Assembly: GCA_943704415.1 (NCBI GenBank)
Contig: CALSCO010002464.1
Location: forward strand, 1-11,821
DNA from: Parvularia atlantis
Lineage: Eukaryota; Opisthokonta; Rotosphaerida
DNA: 11,821 bases
Direction of reading: 5' to 3'
Shown in pieces: positions 1 through 9,900 of the stretch. Under the pieces are notes generated by a model that was not told the origin of the DNA, did no database searches, and worked only from the letters and a program-made list of their open reading frames with translations. The position numbers and the translations under genes are program-made. Position 1 is the first letter of the stretch. Each line of letters opens with the position of its first letter.

Positions 1-190
1 CATGGTCACGTGAAGAGGCCCGGCCAGTCCGCTATATGGAGCGCCTATGTAGTCCGCTATTCACAATCAGACAATCATAAAAAGTGCACGAGTAGACCCC
101 TGCCGCCTTCCGCTACATGCAGGTTTCCGCTACATACAGAGTCCGCTATAGACAGGTTTTACTGTAGTTCTCTTCAGTTCCGAGCGGCGA
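1..190 (+). promoter_or_regulatory. Upstream region of the exopolyphosphatase gene
   Basis: No coding region was recognised here. The stretch is clearly less GC-rich than the gene that follows and carries five copies of the octamer TCCGCTAY, all on the plus strand, between 28 and 149. The last copy ends about 40 bp before the ATG at 191. A CACGTG palindrome lies at 7-12. The position makes it the likely promoter and 5' leader of the exopolyphosphatase gene. That role is inferred from location and composition only. Confidence 0.5.
28..149 (+). repeat. Five TCCGCTAY direct repeats
   Basis: TCCGCTAT occurs at 28-35, 53-60 and 142-149, and TCCGCTAC at 109-116 and 126-133. All five copies are in the same orientation, most followed by A, and spacing is irregular (9 to 49 bp between copies). 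Clustering of the same octamer in one short upstream region suggests a protein-binding or transcription-initiation element for the gene at 191. Function is inferred. Confidence 0.55.
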
Positions 191-1558
191 ATGCACGCAC
201 TGCGGGCGTTCCTGATTGAGTGCGCGGCGGCGGCGCGGCGCCCGGCCGCGACCGTGAATGTCGTGCTGGGCAACGAGGCAGCGGGTGCGCGCGCCCCCTC
301 GGCGGACGGGCGATGTGCGTGCGCTCACGGCCCGCGCCGCAGACATGGACTCGACGGTGTCGGCGCTGTCGCTCGCCTTCTTCTGGTCGCAGCCGCAGAC
401 GTCGCCGTCGCAGCCGCCGGCGCTGCACATCCCCGTCGTCAACGTGCCGCGGTGCGAGCTCGGCCTGCGCACGGACGTGCGGCACCAGATGGAGCGGCTT
501 GGGCTGTGGCCGCACCTCGTCTGCGTCGACGACATCGACCTCGCAGCGCTCGCAGCGGCGCAGCAGCTGCGCCTCACGCTCGTGGACCACAACGCGCTCA
601 GCGCCGCGCAGGCCGGGCCGCTCGGCGGCGCCGTCGTCGCGCTGATCGACCACCACGTCGACGGTGGGCAGCAACTGGACGCGCACCCGCGCATCGTCGA
701 GCCCGTCGGCTCGTGCACGTCGCTCGTGTTCCGCGAGGCGATCGCGGGCGCAGGCGGTGCGGCATCGACGGCCGTCGCGTGCTGTGGCGTGACTGGACCG
801 GCGCGCAGACGCGCTGATGGACGCAGACTGGGCGCGCCTGCTGCTCGGCCCGATCCTGCTCGACACGGCCAACCTCGACGCGAGTGCCGCCCGCTCGGCT
901 CCGCTCGACCGCGACGTCGTGCGCCGCCTCCTGCCGCTCGCGCTCGGCGTGCACGGCGACTGGACGCCGGACGCGACCGCGCCATACTATAAGGAGCTGC
1001 TCAAGGCCAAGATGGACACGAGCGCGCTCACGGCCGACGAGCTGCTGCGGCGGGTGCGCTTGTGCGTGTGTGCGTGCGCTGTGCGTGCAAACGTGCGCGC
1101 CGCCTGCAGGACTACAAGCAGTGGCGCGGCGCTGACGGCACCGTGTACGGCATCAGCGCGGTCGCGGGCACGGCGCAGCACTGGTTCGAGCGCGATCCGG
1201 GCGTGCCGCAGGCGCTGGCCGCGTTCTGCCGCGAGCGCGCACTGCGCGTGCTGTTTGGCATGCTCTACACCGACCAGCCCGTCTTCCGCCGGTGCGCGCA
1301 CGCGCTCGCTGTGCTGCACTCGCGCCAGCTTGACGGCGCGGGCTCAGGCAGCTGCTCGTGTTCTGGCCTGCGGGCGAGCCCGTCGACGACGCGCTCGTTG
1401 CGCACCTCGAGGCGTCCGAGCTGCAGCTTTCGCGAGTGCTGGACCGCGGCGGCGCGGACGCCGGGCACGTCCGCGTGTACGACCAGGCCAACGTGCTCTG
1501 CTCGCGCAAGCAGGTCCAGCCGATCGTGCAGGCTTTCTTCGATGGGCGCAGGGCGTGA
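191..1558 (+). CDS. Exopolyphosphatase, PPX1/prune type (DHH-DHHA2)
   Basis: Predicted to release orthophosphate from the end of inorganic polyphosphate, using divalent metal, probably in the cytosol. Model: exons 191-284, 343-756, 809-1053, 1110-1291 and 1348-1558, giving 381 aa. The four introns (52-58 nt) start GTGCGC or GTGCGG and end CAG. Motifs: GNEAADMDS at residues 27-35 (motif I, with the Asn typical of PPX1/prune), VDHN at 112-115, DHH at 134-136, and the fourth metal Asp in ILLDTAN near 188. A DHHA2 C-terminal domain follows, including DYKQW and GISAV. The third motif is DHH, as in yeast PPX1, rather than the DHR of animal prune, which favours an active polyphosphatase. A prune-like phosphodiesterase activity is the main alternative. 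The ATG at 191 leaves about 20 residues before motif I, normal for the family. Convergent with the perilipin gene. Confidence 0.88.
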
Positions 1559-1691
1559 GCACAGTGTGTTTGCGCCGTGCAGCACCATTTGGTGAGGAAG
1601 GGAGTGGGGGAGGAGGCCGGAACAACGCAAACGTAAGGCGAGCAGCGAGCAGAAGGTGGGTTATTGGGAGGCCTTCTTTTTCAGGGGTGCG
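1559..1691. other. Convergent intergenic spacer
   Basis: About 133 bp separate the stops of the exopolyphosphatase gene and the perilipin gene, which face each other. The stretch must hold both 3' ends. No AATAAA signal or RNA gene was seen. Confidence 0.5.
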
Positions 1692-3779
1692 TCACTCGTC
1701 CATGGCCGGCTGGCGTGGCGTGCCGTTGACGTGCGCGGGCTCGGTCGGCGAGTGCGTGCCGTTGTGGTGCGTGCCGTTGCCGTGCTTGTGCGCGTCGACC
1801 GTCTCGGCGTGCACGAGCGCGGCGATCGTGAGCGGGCTCGGGCTGGTCGGGTTGCTGACCATGGCGTGCTGCTGCTGGCCCTGGACATCTGAGGCGAACG
1901 GCAAGCTGCAGGCGCGCGCCGTAAGCGACAGCAGCGCGGCCTGCGGGCAGCGCGGACGCACCTGTTGAGGAACGAGGTTGCGCGGTCAAAGTACTGCGCA
2001 AAGATTACGATGAGTGAGCGCAGCATTGAGCGGGTCTCGTTCGACAGCGCGATCATCTGCTGGCCGTCCGACAGGAAGCGTGCCTCGACCTCGCGCGAGC
2101 CCGTGCCCGCGGTAATGGCGCTGGCACCGACGGCCTGCGGTGTGTCGTCAGCGCGCTCTCTTGAGACGTGCACAGACGCCGCCACTCACCCAGCGTGCCG
2201 GCAGCGATAGGATAAACTCCCTGACCTTTTGCTGCGCAAAGGCCGGAAGGAGCGTGGCCGAGCGGGAGATGATCTGCAAAAGCGGCACGGGTCAGCAAGG
2301 GCAGCGCTGGGCAGGCGAGGGCGCACGCACGTCAACGACTTGGCGCAGCGCGTTGGCAATGTCGCGCCGGATGTTGCTCGTCGTGGCCGGGATGCTCTGA
2401 AGCCACAGCTCGCGCTGCTGTGCCAGCTCGGCCGTGAGCTGGGTCGACTGAGTGTGCAAGAAGAGCTGCAGCTGCCGCAGCGTCTCGTTGAGGTAGGTCG
2501 TCGAGCGCGCGATGTGCACCTCGACGGCCTGCGCCGGCAAATGAGCACGCACGTCCGGGGCTGAGCGCGAAGAACGCACCTGCATGATCTCGACCGTTTG
2601 CTGGACGAGCTGCAGCGACTCGTGCGACTTGCCGTAGATGCCGCGCAGCTGCGACGACCACGTGCTCTCGGGCACGATCGCCGTCGACACGCCCGAGGGC
2701 GAGAACGCGCTTGTGCCGGCCGCCGCGGCCGCGAGGGCCGCCCCCGCGGGCGAGAGCGGGCTGGAGGTCGACGGCTTGCGCACGCGCCCGCCCGCGCGCC
2801 GCTTGCGCTGGTGGCCGGTCTCGTCCATGCGGTGGTCGCCGTCCGAGTCGGTCGTCGCCGCACCTTCGTCGTGCTCGTCGCCGCGCCGCGCGCTCGAGCC
2901 GCCGCCGCCGAGCACGCGCCGCCGCAGTGCCGATGAGGAGCGCTTGTGCACGTCGTCCTCGGCCCCGGCGTGCTCGTCGTCGTCCTCAAGCGACTCGCTC
3001 GAGCTGTTGCGCAGACCGTGCCCTTCTGCATCGCGCGCGCGCGCGCGCAGGTGTGTCAGACGGGAAGGAGCGCGCGTGTGCCGGGGGGCGTCACCGGCCA
3101 GGTCGCCGCCAGACCCGCTGGCGGGGGCGCCGGATGACGGGAAGAGGCTCGAGAGGTACTTTGCGCTCTTCGCGTAGATCGTGTTGGGCTGCTCCATGAC
3201 GATGGGGAACTGCTCTTGCAGCTGCGGCGGGTGCGTGAGCGCGCGCGCTGTGGTGGACGCGGCGGCGGCGTACCTTGTCGAGTTGTTTGCAGCCAAAGTT
3301 GTTGATGTCGCTCAGCTGCGGCTCGACCATGGTCTGGAGCGGGCGGTATATCTTCATCACCGACGACTCGACCGTCTCGGCGCCAAACTTGATGAGCGAC
3401 GAGGAGGCCTTGGACGTCTCGTACATGTTGCTGATCTTGTTCACGGCCGAGTTGACGACGGGGATGGACGAGACGCGCGCCACAAACCCGGGCGACGTGC
3501 CCACACCCCCGGCCGCGCCACTGCCGTCGGCGCCGGGCGACGCGGGCGCGTTGTCGTCGGCCGCACGGGCCGCGGCGGCGGGATCCTGCCGGGTCGCCGT
3601 TTGCGTGAGCGCAACAGCTGCTTCGGTGGCCCGCACGCGCGCACCAGGCTCGCCATCAGGCACAGCGCGGCCGCGGCGTCCTCGGCCGCGGCGCCGCTCG
3701 AGGCGGACGCGTCGGCGGCGGCGACGGCGGCGGCGGCGGCGGCGGCGCTGTCGACGGCGTCGGTGTCGGCGGTGCTCAT
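1692..3779 (-). CDS. Perilipin-family (PAT) lipid-droplet coat protein
   Basis: Likely coats lipid droplets and controls lipase access. Model on the minus strand: exons 3779-3645, 3585-3274, 3221-2331, 2273-2190, 2134-1962 and 1905-1692, giving 602 aa. Two further in-frame segments inside exon 3, 3094-3026 (69 nt, GTGACG...GCAG) and 2579-2529 (51 nt, GTGCGT...GCAG), also look like introns; removing both gives 562 aa. Residues about 79-175 match the PAT domain: VARVSSIPVVNSAVN, a YETSK helix, then LQTMVEPQLSDINNFGCKQLDK followed by an acidic, proline-containing segment. A long low-complexity acidic then basic stretch follows. The C-terminal half (STWSSQLRGIYGKSHESL, then long amphipathic helices ending in a LPARW segment) resembles the perilipin helix bundle. 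The N-terminus is an Ala-rich run. The tail has three NGT triplets separated by His-rich spacers. Family call is confident; function is by homology. Confidence 0.8.
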
Positions 3780-3903
3780 GAGGATGCGGTGCGGTGCTGT
3801 GCCCGTGCGCGCCACCACGTCAGTCATCAGCTGGCGCGCGCGCGCGTGTGCGGCGGCAGGCGGGCGAAAGGAGGTGCCGTGCACGCGAGCGCGTGTGCTG
3901 CCG

Positions 3904-3904
<1 letters not shown>

Positions 3905-3936
<32 letters not shown>
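3905..3936. repeat. CGC/GCC trinucleotide microsatellite
   Basis: A 32-bp perfect run of the CGC trinucleotide lies in the divergent intergenic region. A related GGC run at about 3727-3747 encodes the Ala tract at the start of the perilipin. Confidence 0.9.
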
Positions 3937-3937
<1 letters not shown>

Positions 3938-3980
3938 CGCTGCCGCGGGTGCGGGCGCTTGGCTGCGAGCAGCACGAGCA

Positions 3981-4010
3981 CCACGAGGTGCCACGAGGCG
4001 CCACGAGGCG
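3981..4010. repeat. Tandem decamer CCACGAGGYG x3
   Basis: Three adjacent copies: CCACGAGGTG at 3981-3990 and CCACGAGGCG at 3991-4000 and 4001-4010. A partial related unit (AGCACGAGCA) precedes them. Noncoding, in the divergent promoter region. Confidence 0.85.
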
Positions 4011-4518
4011 CAGCAGGGAGAAGAGCAGGCGCGACGGGCAGCGAGGGCAGCGAAAGAGAGCGCCGAGGGGCGGCCGCTTTCACGTGGCGCGCCGGAATGG
4101 TGACGGTACGATCTTGCCTCCCGCCACTCGATGCTTGCCGCCTTGCCTGCACCGTGCCGAGCGCCCCACGCGCCGCAAGAGCGCAGCTGTGTGCGCTGCA
4201 GTTCTCGAGAGAGAGGTGAAAGCAGAAGAGGAGGAGGCGCAGAGGCACGCGAGGAGGTTGTCGGCAGCATAGCAACAGCCAGCTGATCGGCTCCCGCCCT
4301 GCCCTGCCCAGCCGCGCGACCGTCGCCCAGCCGTCCGCTCCGCGTGCGCGACAACGAGAGCAACCGAACGCACAGCGCCGCCCGTGCCGAGTGCTTTCTT
4401 GGCTGGAGGAGAACGGCGGCGCAAAGCCCCGTGACCACCGCGCCGCGATTGGTCGGAATCGCTGCCAGGGACCTGTCGGCGCTTTTCTCGCTCAGCGCGC
4501 CGTTGCTCCGCTCTCCGC

Positions 4519-6867
4519 ATGGGCGACACCAACGCGCGGCTGAGCGGCTCGTCGTCGTCGCTGCGCCTGCTCGCCGTGCCCGAGCCCGTGCGCGCGCTCG
4601 TGCTCGACCCAGACCCGGCCGCGCGCGAGGCGCTCGGGCGCCAGCTGAGTGAGTGCGAGTACGAGGTCGACGTCGCCACCACCGCCGACGACGCGCTGCG
4701 CCGCCTGCGCGCCGCGCACGGCACGGGCGGCGTGCACCATCTCGTGTTGGCCGACGTCGCTGCGGTGCGCCGCCGTCGCTCTTGTCGGCGCCCTTGTCGG
4801 CGCGCCAGTTGTTGTTGAGCTTACGCCCGCGCCATCTGCCCCCTCCTCCCCCAGACGGCCGCGGACGAGTTCGCTTTCGTGATGCACGTGCGCGAGGACC
4901 CGATGCTGGCCGACGTGCCGGTCGTGGGTGCGTCCTGCCCCTCCGCGCGGCGATCCCCGCCCCCGCGTTCTTCACACGTGCACCCGTGCGCGCAGTCATG
5001 GGCAACGTCAGCGCCGCCGACCACGTGTACCAGTCGCTCCGCGCCGGCGCCGACGATTTCTTCCTGCGCCCGATCCACACGCAGACGCTGCAGGGCCTGT
5101 GGCACAACATCTGGCGCAAGCGCAAGGAGCGCAAGGCACGCCGCCGCAGCCGCTGTCGATGCGCCGCGCTCGCTCAACGCCCCTCCGCCCAGATGATGCT
5201 GCAGCTGGAGAAGGAGCGCAGCGAGCGCCAGGAGCTCGAGAAGACGCTGACCAAGCTGCAGCAGGACATGACTGAGGCCATCGATGCGCCGTTGCAGCTC
5301 ATCGTCAAGTCGCTTGAGTCGGTCATCTCGGAGAACGCGATGTCGGTCGAGACGCGGTGTGCGGCCTCCGGCCTCGCGCGTCACCCGCCCAGCCGCGCTG
5401 ACGCGCGCGCACCAGCAACACGCTCACCAAAATTCTCACCAGCCTGCGCTCGTCCAACATGTACGAGCCCGCGCTGCAGCGGATCGTCTACCACGCCGAC
5501 ATGGACCCATCCACGCGCATGTGGCTGCAGCAGGAGCTGTTCATGGACACGCGGCGCTCGTCCGGCAACTACTCGCCCTGCATCCGGCGCGCGTCGACCA
5601 CGGGCGTGCGCCGCAGTCGCGTCAGCGGGCAGATGCGCCTGCCCGACAGCCTGCTCGACCGCCTGCGCGCCCGCGCCGAGATGGCCGTGCCCGCCGAGAT
5701 CATCGAGCCACCCCTGCAGCAGCTCATGAGCTCGCTCAACCTCACGTCCTACGCCGACGCCGACGCCGAGTCGCTCCTGCGCAGCCTGCGCACGCGCCAG
5801 TTTGACGTCTGGGCGCATTCGGAGCCGGAGCTGCTGCGCCTGCTTCTGCTCATGTTCTTCGATCTGCAGCTGATCGACGACTGCAACATCTCGCCGTTGG
5901 CGCTCTGGGGCTTCCTCCGGGCCGTGCACGGATCATACAAGGAGACCAACCCGTACCACGTGTGTGGTCGTGCGTGTGACGGACGCGCGCATGCTCACGC
6001 AGAGGCGCACACCCACAGAACTTTCGCCACGCCTTTGACGTCGCACAGGGCGTGTTCATGTTCCTGCACCACGACGACATGCGCTCGCACCTCAGCCCGG
6101 TCGAGACGCTCGCGCTCATCATCGCGGCCGTGTGCCACGACGTGGCCCACCCGGGCACGACCAACAACTTCCTCATCGCCACACGCAGCCCGCTCGCGCT
6201 GCTCTACAACGACTCGTCTGTGCTCGAGAGCTTTCACTGCTCCCAGACGTTCCAGCTGCTGCTCCAGGAAGGCGGCAAGCACGACATCCTCGCTTCGCTC
6301 TCGCCCGAAGACTACCGCGCCGCGCGCGCCGTCATCATCAAGGGCATCATGGCCACGGACCTCTCGCGCCACATGGACATGCTCACACGCGTCAACCTGT
6401 GCGCGGACCAGTTCACGTGGGACGAGCCCGCGCACCAGCAGCTCGTCTACGAGCTCCTGGTCAAGTGCGCCGACGTGTCCAACCCGCTCCGCCCGGCGCA
6501 CATCGCCAAGTCGTGGTCCGACATGGTGCGCACCTGTCGCACCGCCAACGCGCACCGCTCACCCAGTGTGCACGCACAGGTCCAGCAAGAGTTCTTCCTC
6601 CAGGGCGACAAAGAGCGCGAGCTCGGCCTGACCATCTCGCCGTTCATGGACCGGACCAACCCGAACCAGCCGCGCATGGCCCTCAGCTTCCTCGACTACA
6701 TCGTCTTGCCGCTCTACCAGCACGCGACGCGCGTCCTGCCGTTCATGGGCACGATGCTGCCGCCGCTGCGCGCCTCGCGGGCCATGTGGGACGCGCTTGT
6801 CGCCAAGAGCGAGCGCACCGCCGACGCCGGGATACCGCGCGGCGACACGCCCGCGCAGTCCGCTTAG
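4519..6867 (+). CDS. Response-regulator/class I cyclic nucleotide phosphodiesterase fusion (RegA-like)
   Basis: Predicted to hydrolyse a cyclic nucleotide under control of an N-terminal receiver, the architecture of Dictyostelium RegA. Exons: 4519-4764, 4855-4927, 4996-5356, 5416-5959, 6019-6525 and 6580-6867 (672 aa). The in-frame 57-nt segment 5136-5192 may be a GC-AG intron; splicing it gives 653 aa. The receiver (about 24-150) has LVLDPDP and the likely phosphoacceptor Asp79 in LVLADV, but Arg131 where receivers have Lys and Gly109 where they have Thr/Ser. A coiled coil follows near 175-200, then a linker. The catalytic domain has YHNFRHAFDV (His408, His412, split by an intron), CHDVAHPG (His448, Asp449), CADVSNP (Asp560) and GDKERELGL. 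The position of the invariant purine-binding Gln (usually S-Q-x-x-F) reads A-L-S-F, Ala611. Family assignment is firm; phosphorelay control and substrate are inferred. Confidence 0.87.
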
Positions 6868-6971
6868 CGGCTGCCGCAGCAAAAGATATGCACACCAAAG
6901 ACTTTTCAGTTTTTGTGTACATTTATACCGCACCGCAGTACAAAAAAGAGCTCGAATGCGCGTGTCTCGCG
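6868..6971. other. Convergent AT-rich spacer with both 3' ends
   Basis: These 104 bp between the phosphodiesterase and reductase stops are distinctly A/T-rich, with T-runs and A-runs such as CAGTTTTTGTG and ACAAAAAAGAG. This fits overlapping 3' untranslated and polyadenylation regions for the two convergent genes. No canonical AATAAA was seen. Confidence 0.5.
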
Positions 6972-9900
6972 CTAGCGCACGCACGCGTCCGAGTCACAGT
7001 ACTTGTCCGGGATGTGCTCGCCCACGGGCGTGGTCGAGAGGTTGATTGTGCGGTCGAGCAGGGCCACGCGCCGCTCGTACTCTTCGGCCGTGATCGCCTC
7101 GATCGGCATCTGCTTGTACGCGCCCAGGGGCAGCCGCGGCAGGAAGCTCACGCCTGCCCGCGCGCGCGTCAGCGGCAGGCAAGGCACAGGCGGCGACGCG
7201 ACCTTTGAGCTGGTACTGGAAGTAGTCAAGCGCGTGCCGGATGTGCGGGCCCTCCGTGGCCGGGTCGAACGTGATCGTCGAGCTGACCTGGTGGCACACG
7301 AGGCACGCGCGTCAGGCGCCGCAAGTAGCACGTGTGGCCGCACCTGGTTGTCCGACCAGTGCCGCTGCAGGAAGGCCGCGAGCGAGAGCTGCTCCCACAT
7401 CGACAGCTGGTCGAGCGGGCGGATGTTGGGGCCCATGTCGACCGGGAACTCGACCACGCTCGTGCGGTCGTCGCCTGCGGGTATCTGTGAGCCTGTCTGT
7501 GCGCACGCGACGCACAGCGCGGCCCCCATGCACCGACGCAGTCCTCGATGTGGTAGCCCGCCTCGCGCAGCGGCTGCAGCAGCGGTGACGTCTTGCCCAC
7601 GCGCACGCGGCGGATGCAGAACCGGCTCTCGGGGTAGTGCATGCCCGGCGTGGCTGCCGCCCGCGCGCGTCAGGCCAGGCTCGTGTACGCGTGCGCGCGC
7701 GCGCGCGCGTGCGCACCGCCGGCCAGGATTGACACCGTGCCGCTCGGCTTGACCGACGTCGTCTTGATCGAGCGCGGGATGGCCAGCCAGTCCGAGAACC
7801 TATTTTTGCGGGCGTGAGCGGCACGGCACGAAACGGCGTGCGCCTCGCACTTGCGGTCGATCTCCTGGATGGCGTCGTAGCCGATCTCGCACCACACGCG
7901 CAGTTCGTCCAGCCCTGCGTGCCCGTCAGCGCGCGCACGCCGCGCCAACACGCACGCGCACCGCGCCGCGAGATGAACTGCGCAATGCCGCTCATGCTGC
8001 AGCCGATGCGCCGGTTGCGCAGCATCACACGATTTGACTCGGGCCAGTGCGTCCGCCCGAGCGTGACCGTCTTGGCGTAGAGGTACGCCATCTCGAGCGT
8101 GTCGATGTAGTCGTCCATTGAGTCGTGGTTGGCCGGGAACGTCTCAACGAGGCAGCACAGCTCGAACGGCTCCAGCGTCTGCTCCAGGCACGGGTTGCCG
8201 CCACGAGCGCGGTGGTCCTTGAAGTCCTGCGAGGGCGCGCGCGCGGGCGGCGTGAGCGCTTCAGGCGTGCGGCCGTGTCTGGGCCGTGCGCGCACCGGCT
8301 CGTCGCCCATGCGGCCGTACTTTTGCGCGTTCTCGAGCCAAAAGAAGCCCGGCTCGCCGTTGGCGCGCACGCGCTCGCAGATCGACATGTAGTCCATGCC
8401 CGGCGAGCACACGACCTGCGCGGTGCCGGTGAGCGTTCGGACGACAGCGCGGCAGCGGCTGCCACAGCACCGAGTTGTTGCTCGTCCAGCCGTAGTCGGC
8501 GCGGTGCGGGTTGACGGCGTAGTTCTTCAGATCGACATACTCGACCGAGTTCGGGTCGCCGAACGCGATCTCGGCCGTCTGGCGCACGTTGCCCGACACG
8601 ACGCACTTGCCGATCAGGTTCATCAAGTCAACGATGACCGTGGCCGTCACAGGCTTGCCAATGTTCTCCTGCCGCACGACGCGTGCATGAGCGGCCGCAG
8701 CGCACCGTCGCCGCCTGCGCACCTGCAGGATGTGCCGGATGCGCTTGTGCAGCTCCTGCAGCGACCCGGGGCCGGACGCGTAGCCGCCAAAGCCCTGAGC
8801 GGTGTGCGTCAGCGACCTCTGGCACGCGCACGCGCCAGCACGCACCTTGATCGGCGAGCCGGCCGGGCGGATCTCGTCGTACACAAAGTCCTGCGCGCGC
8901 GCACGGTCGGCAGGGCAGCGCAAGCGGCAGCGGGGGGCGCACCACGGGCGCGGTGCCCTCGAAGAACGAGTCGATTAGCAGCCCGACCGACGCGACCCAG
9001 CCTGCACCAGTGTCAGCGCGGGGGCCGCATCGAGGCTGCACGGCGCACCCTCGCGCGAGTCCGGGATCGTGTACACCAGCGGCGGCTTGGCGGCGTTGCA
9101 ACCGGTCACGGTGAGGCGGTGGCCCTTGGCGTCGGGCTCGCTCGCGCGCGTGTCAAAGCCGACGCCGACGCTGCGGCACCGGGCCGTCAGTGGCGCTGTC
9201 GGTGGGGCCACGCGAGCGCGGGCCGGCGCACCCGAGCATCGCCGCGTCCATGAGGAACGTGAACGGCTTGGAGGGCGAGTGCTCGCGTGTGCGCATGGCC
9301 TCGGTGCTCACGAACGCGCAGTTGTTGAGCGCCGCGTACAGGCTGCGCTCCTCCGTCACGGGGCTGCCCATCGCCCACAGGCCGCGGCCGGGCGGGAGAA
9401 ACTTCATGTCGAAGATCTTGGTGAACATGCGCTGGGCGCTCTTCTGCGCCTGCGTGTTGCGCACGCGCGAGTGTTCAGCGGCCGTCACGCACCCGCTCGT
9501 GCACGCCACCCGCACCTTCCACGCGTCCCACCCGAGCTGGTGCTGCTCGATCCAGCGCTTCTGCATGTTGTACGTGCCGTTGACAACGCGCTCGACCGTC
9601 TCGTGCCTGGCCACGCGCGCCGGGCTGAGCTCACGATCGCCGTGCACGGATCACGGCGCACCAGCGCTCGTTCGACCCGTCGCGCTTGACGCGCGAGTAC
9701 GTCCGGTTGTAGACAAACTCGCCCAGGCCGTTGAAGCCGAACGGCGGGCGCACGTCCTTGAACTTGCTGACAAAGTTCTTGCTCAGGCGGAACGGGCGCT
9801 GCTCGCTCTTGTCGTCGCTGCGCACCACGGTCAGTCGCCCCCCGTGCGCCACGTGCGGCCGATGCGCCAGGCGCCCCGCGCGCGCACAGCACGTTGCCGA

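Larger units (their letters stand above)
3780..4518. promoter_or_regulatory. Divergent promoter region, perilipin / receiver-phosphodiesterase
   Basis: About 740 bp lie between two divergent start codons, and no convincing gene is present. Long open frames cross it, but they encode Arg- and Ala-rich repeats driven by GC bias. It holds a CGC trinucleotide run (3905-3936), three tandem CCACGAGGYG decamers (3981-4010), a CACGTG (4081-4086) and, about 67 bp before the ATG at 4519, an ATTGG (inverted CCAAT) at 4448-4452. A pyrimidine-rich stretch directly precedes 4519. Regulatory roles are inferred. Confidence 0.5.

Noticed and set aside
7-12. CACGTG boxes at 7-12 and 4081-4086 as specific regulatory sites
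   Set aside because: CACGTG is expected often by chance at this GC content and also occurs inside coding exons, so no special role is claimed.
3827-5134. A 435-residue minus-strand open frame opposite the phosphodiesterase start
   Set aside because: It is Arg/Ala/Pro-rich with no recognisable domain and lies opposite well supported coding exons; GC bias removes stop codons in this genome.
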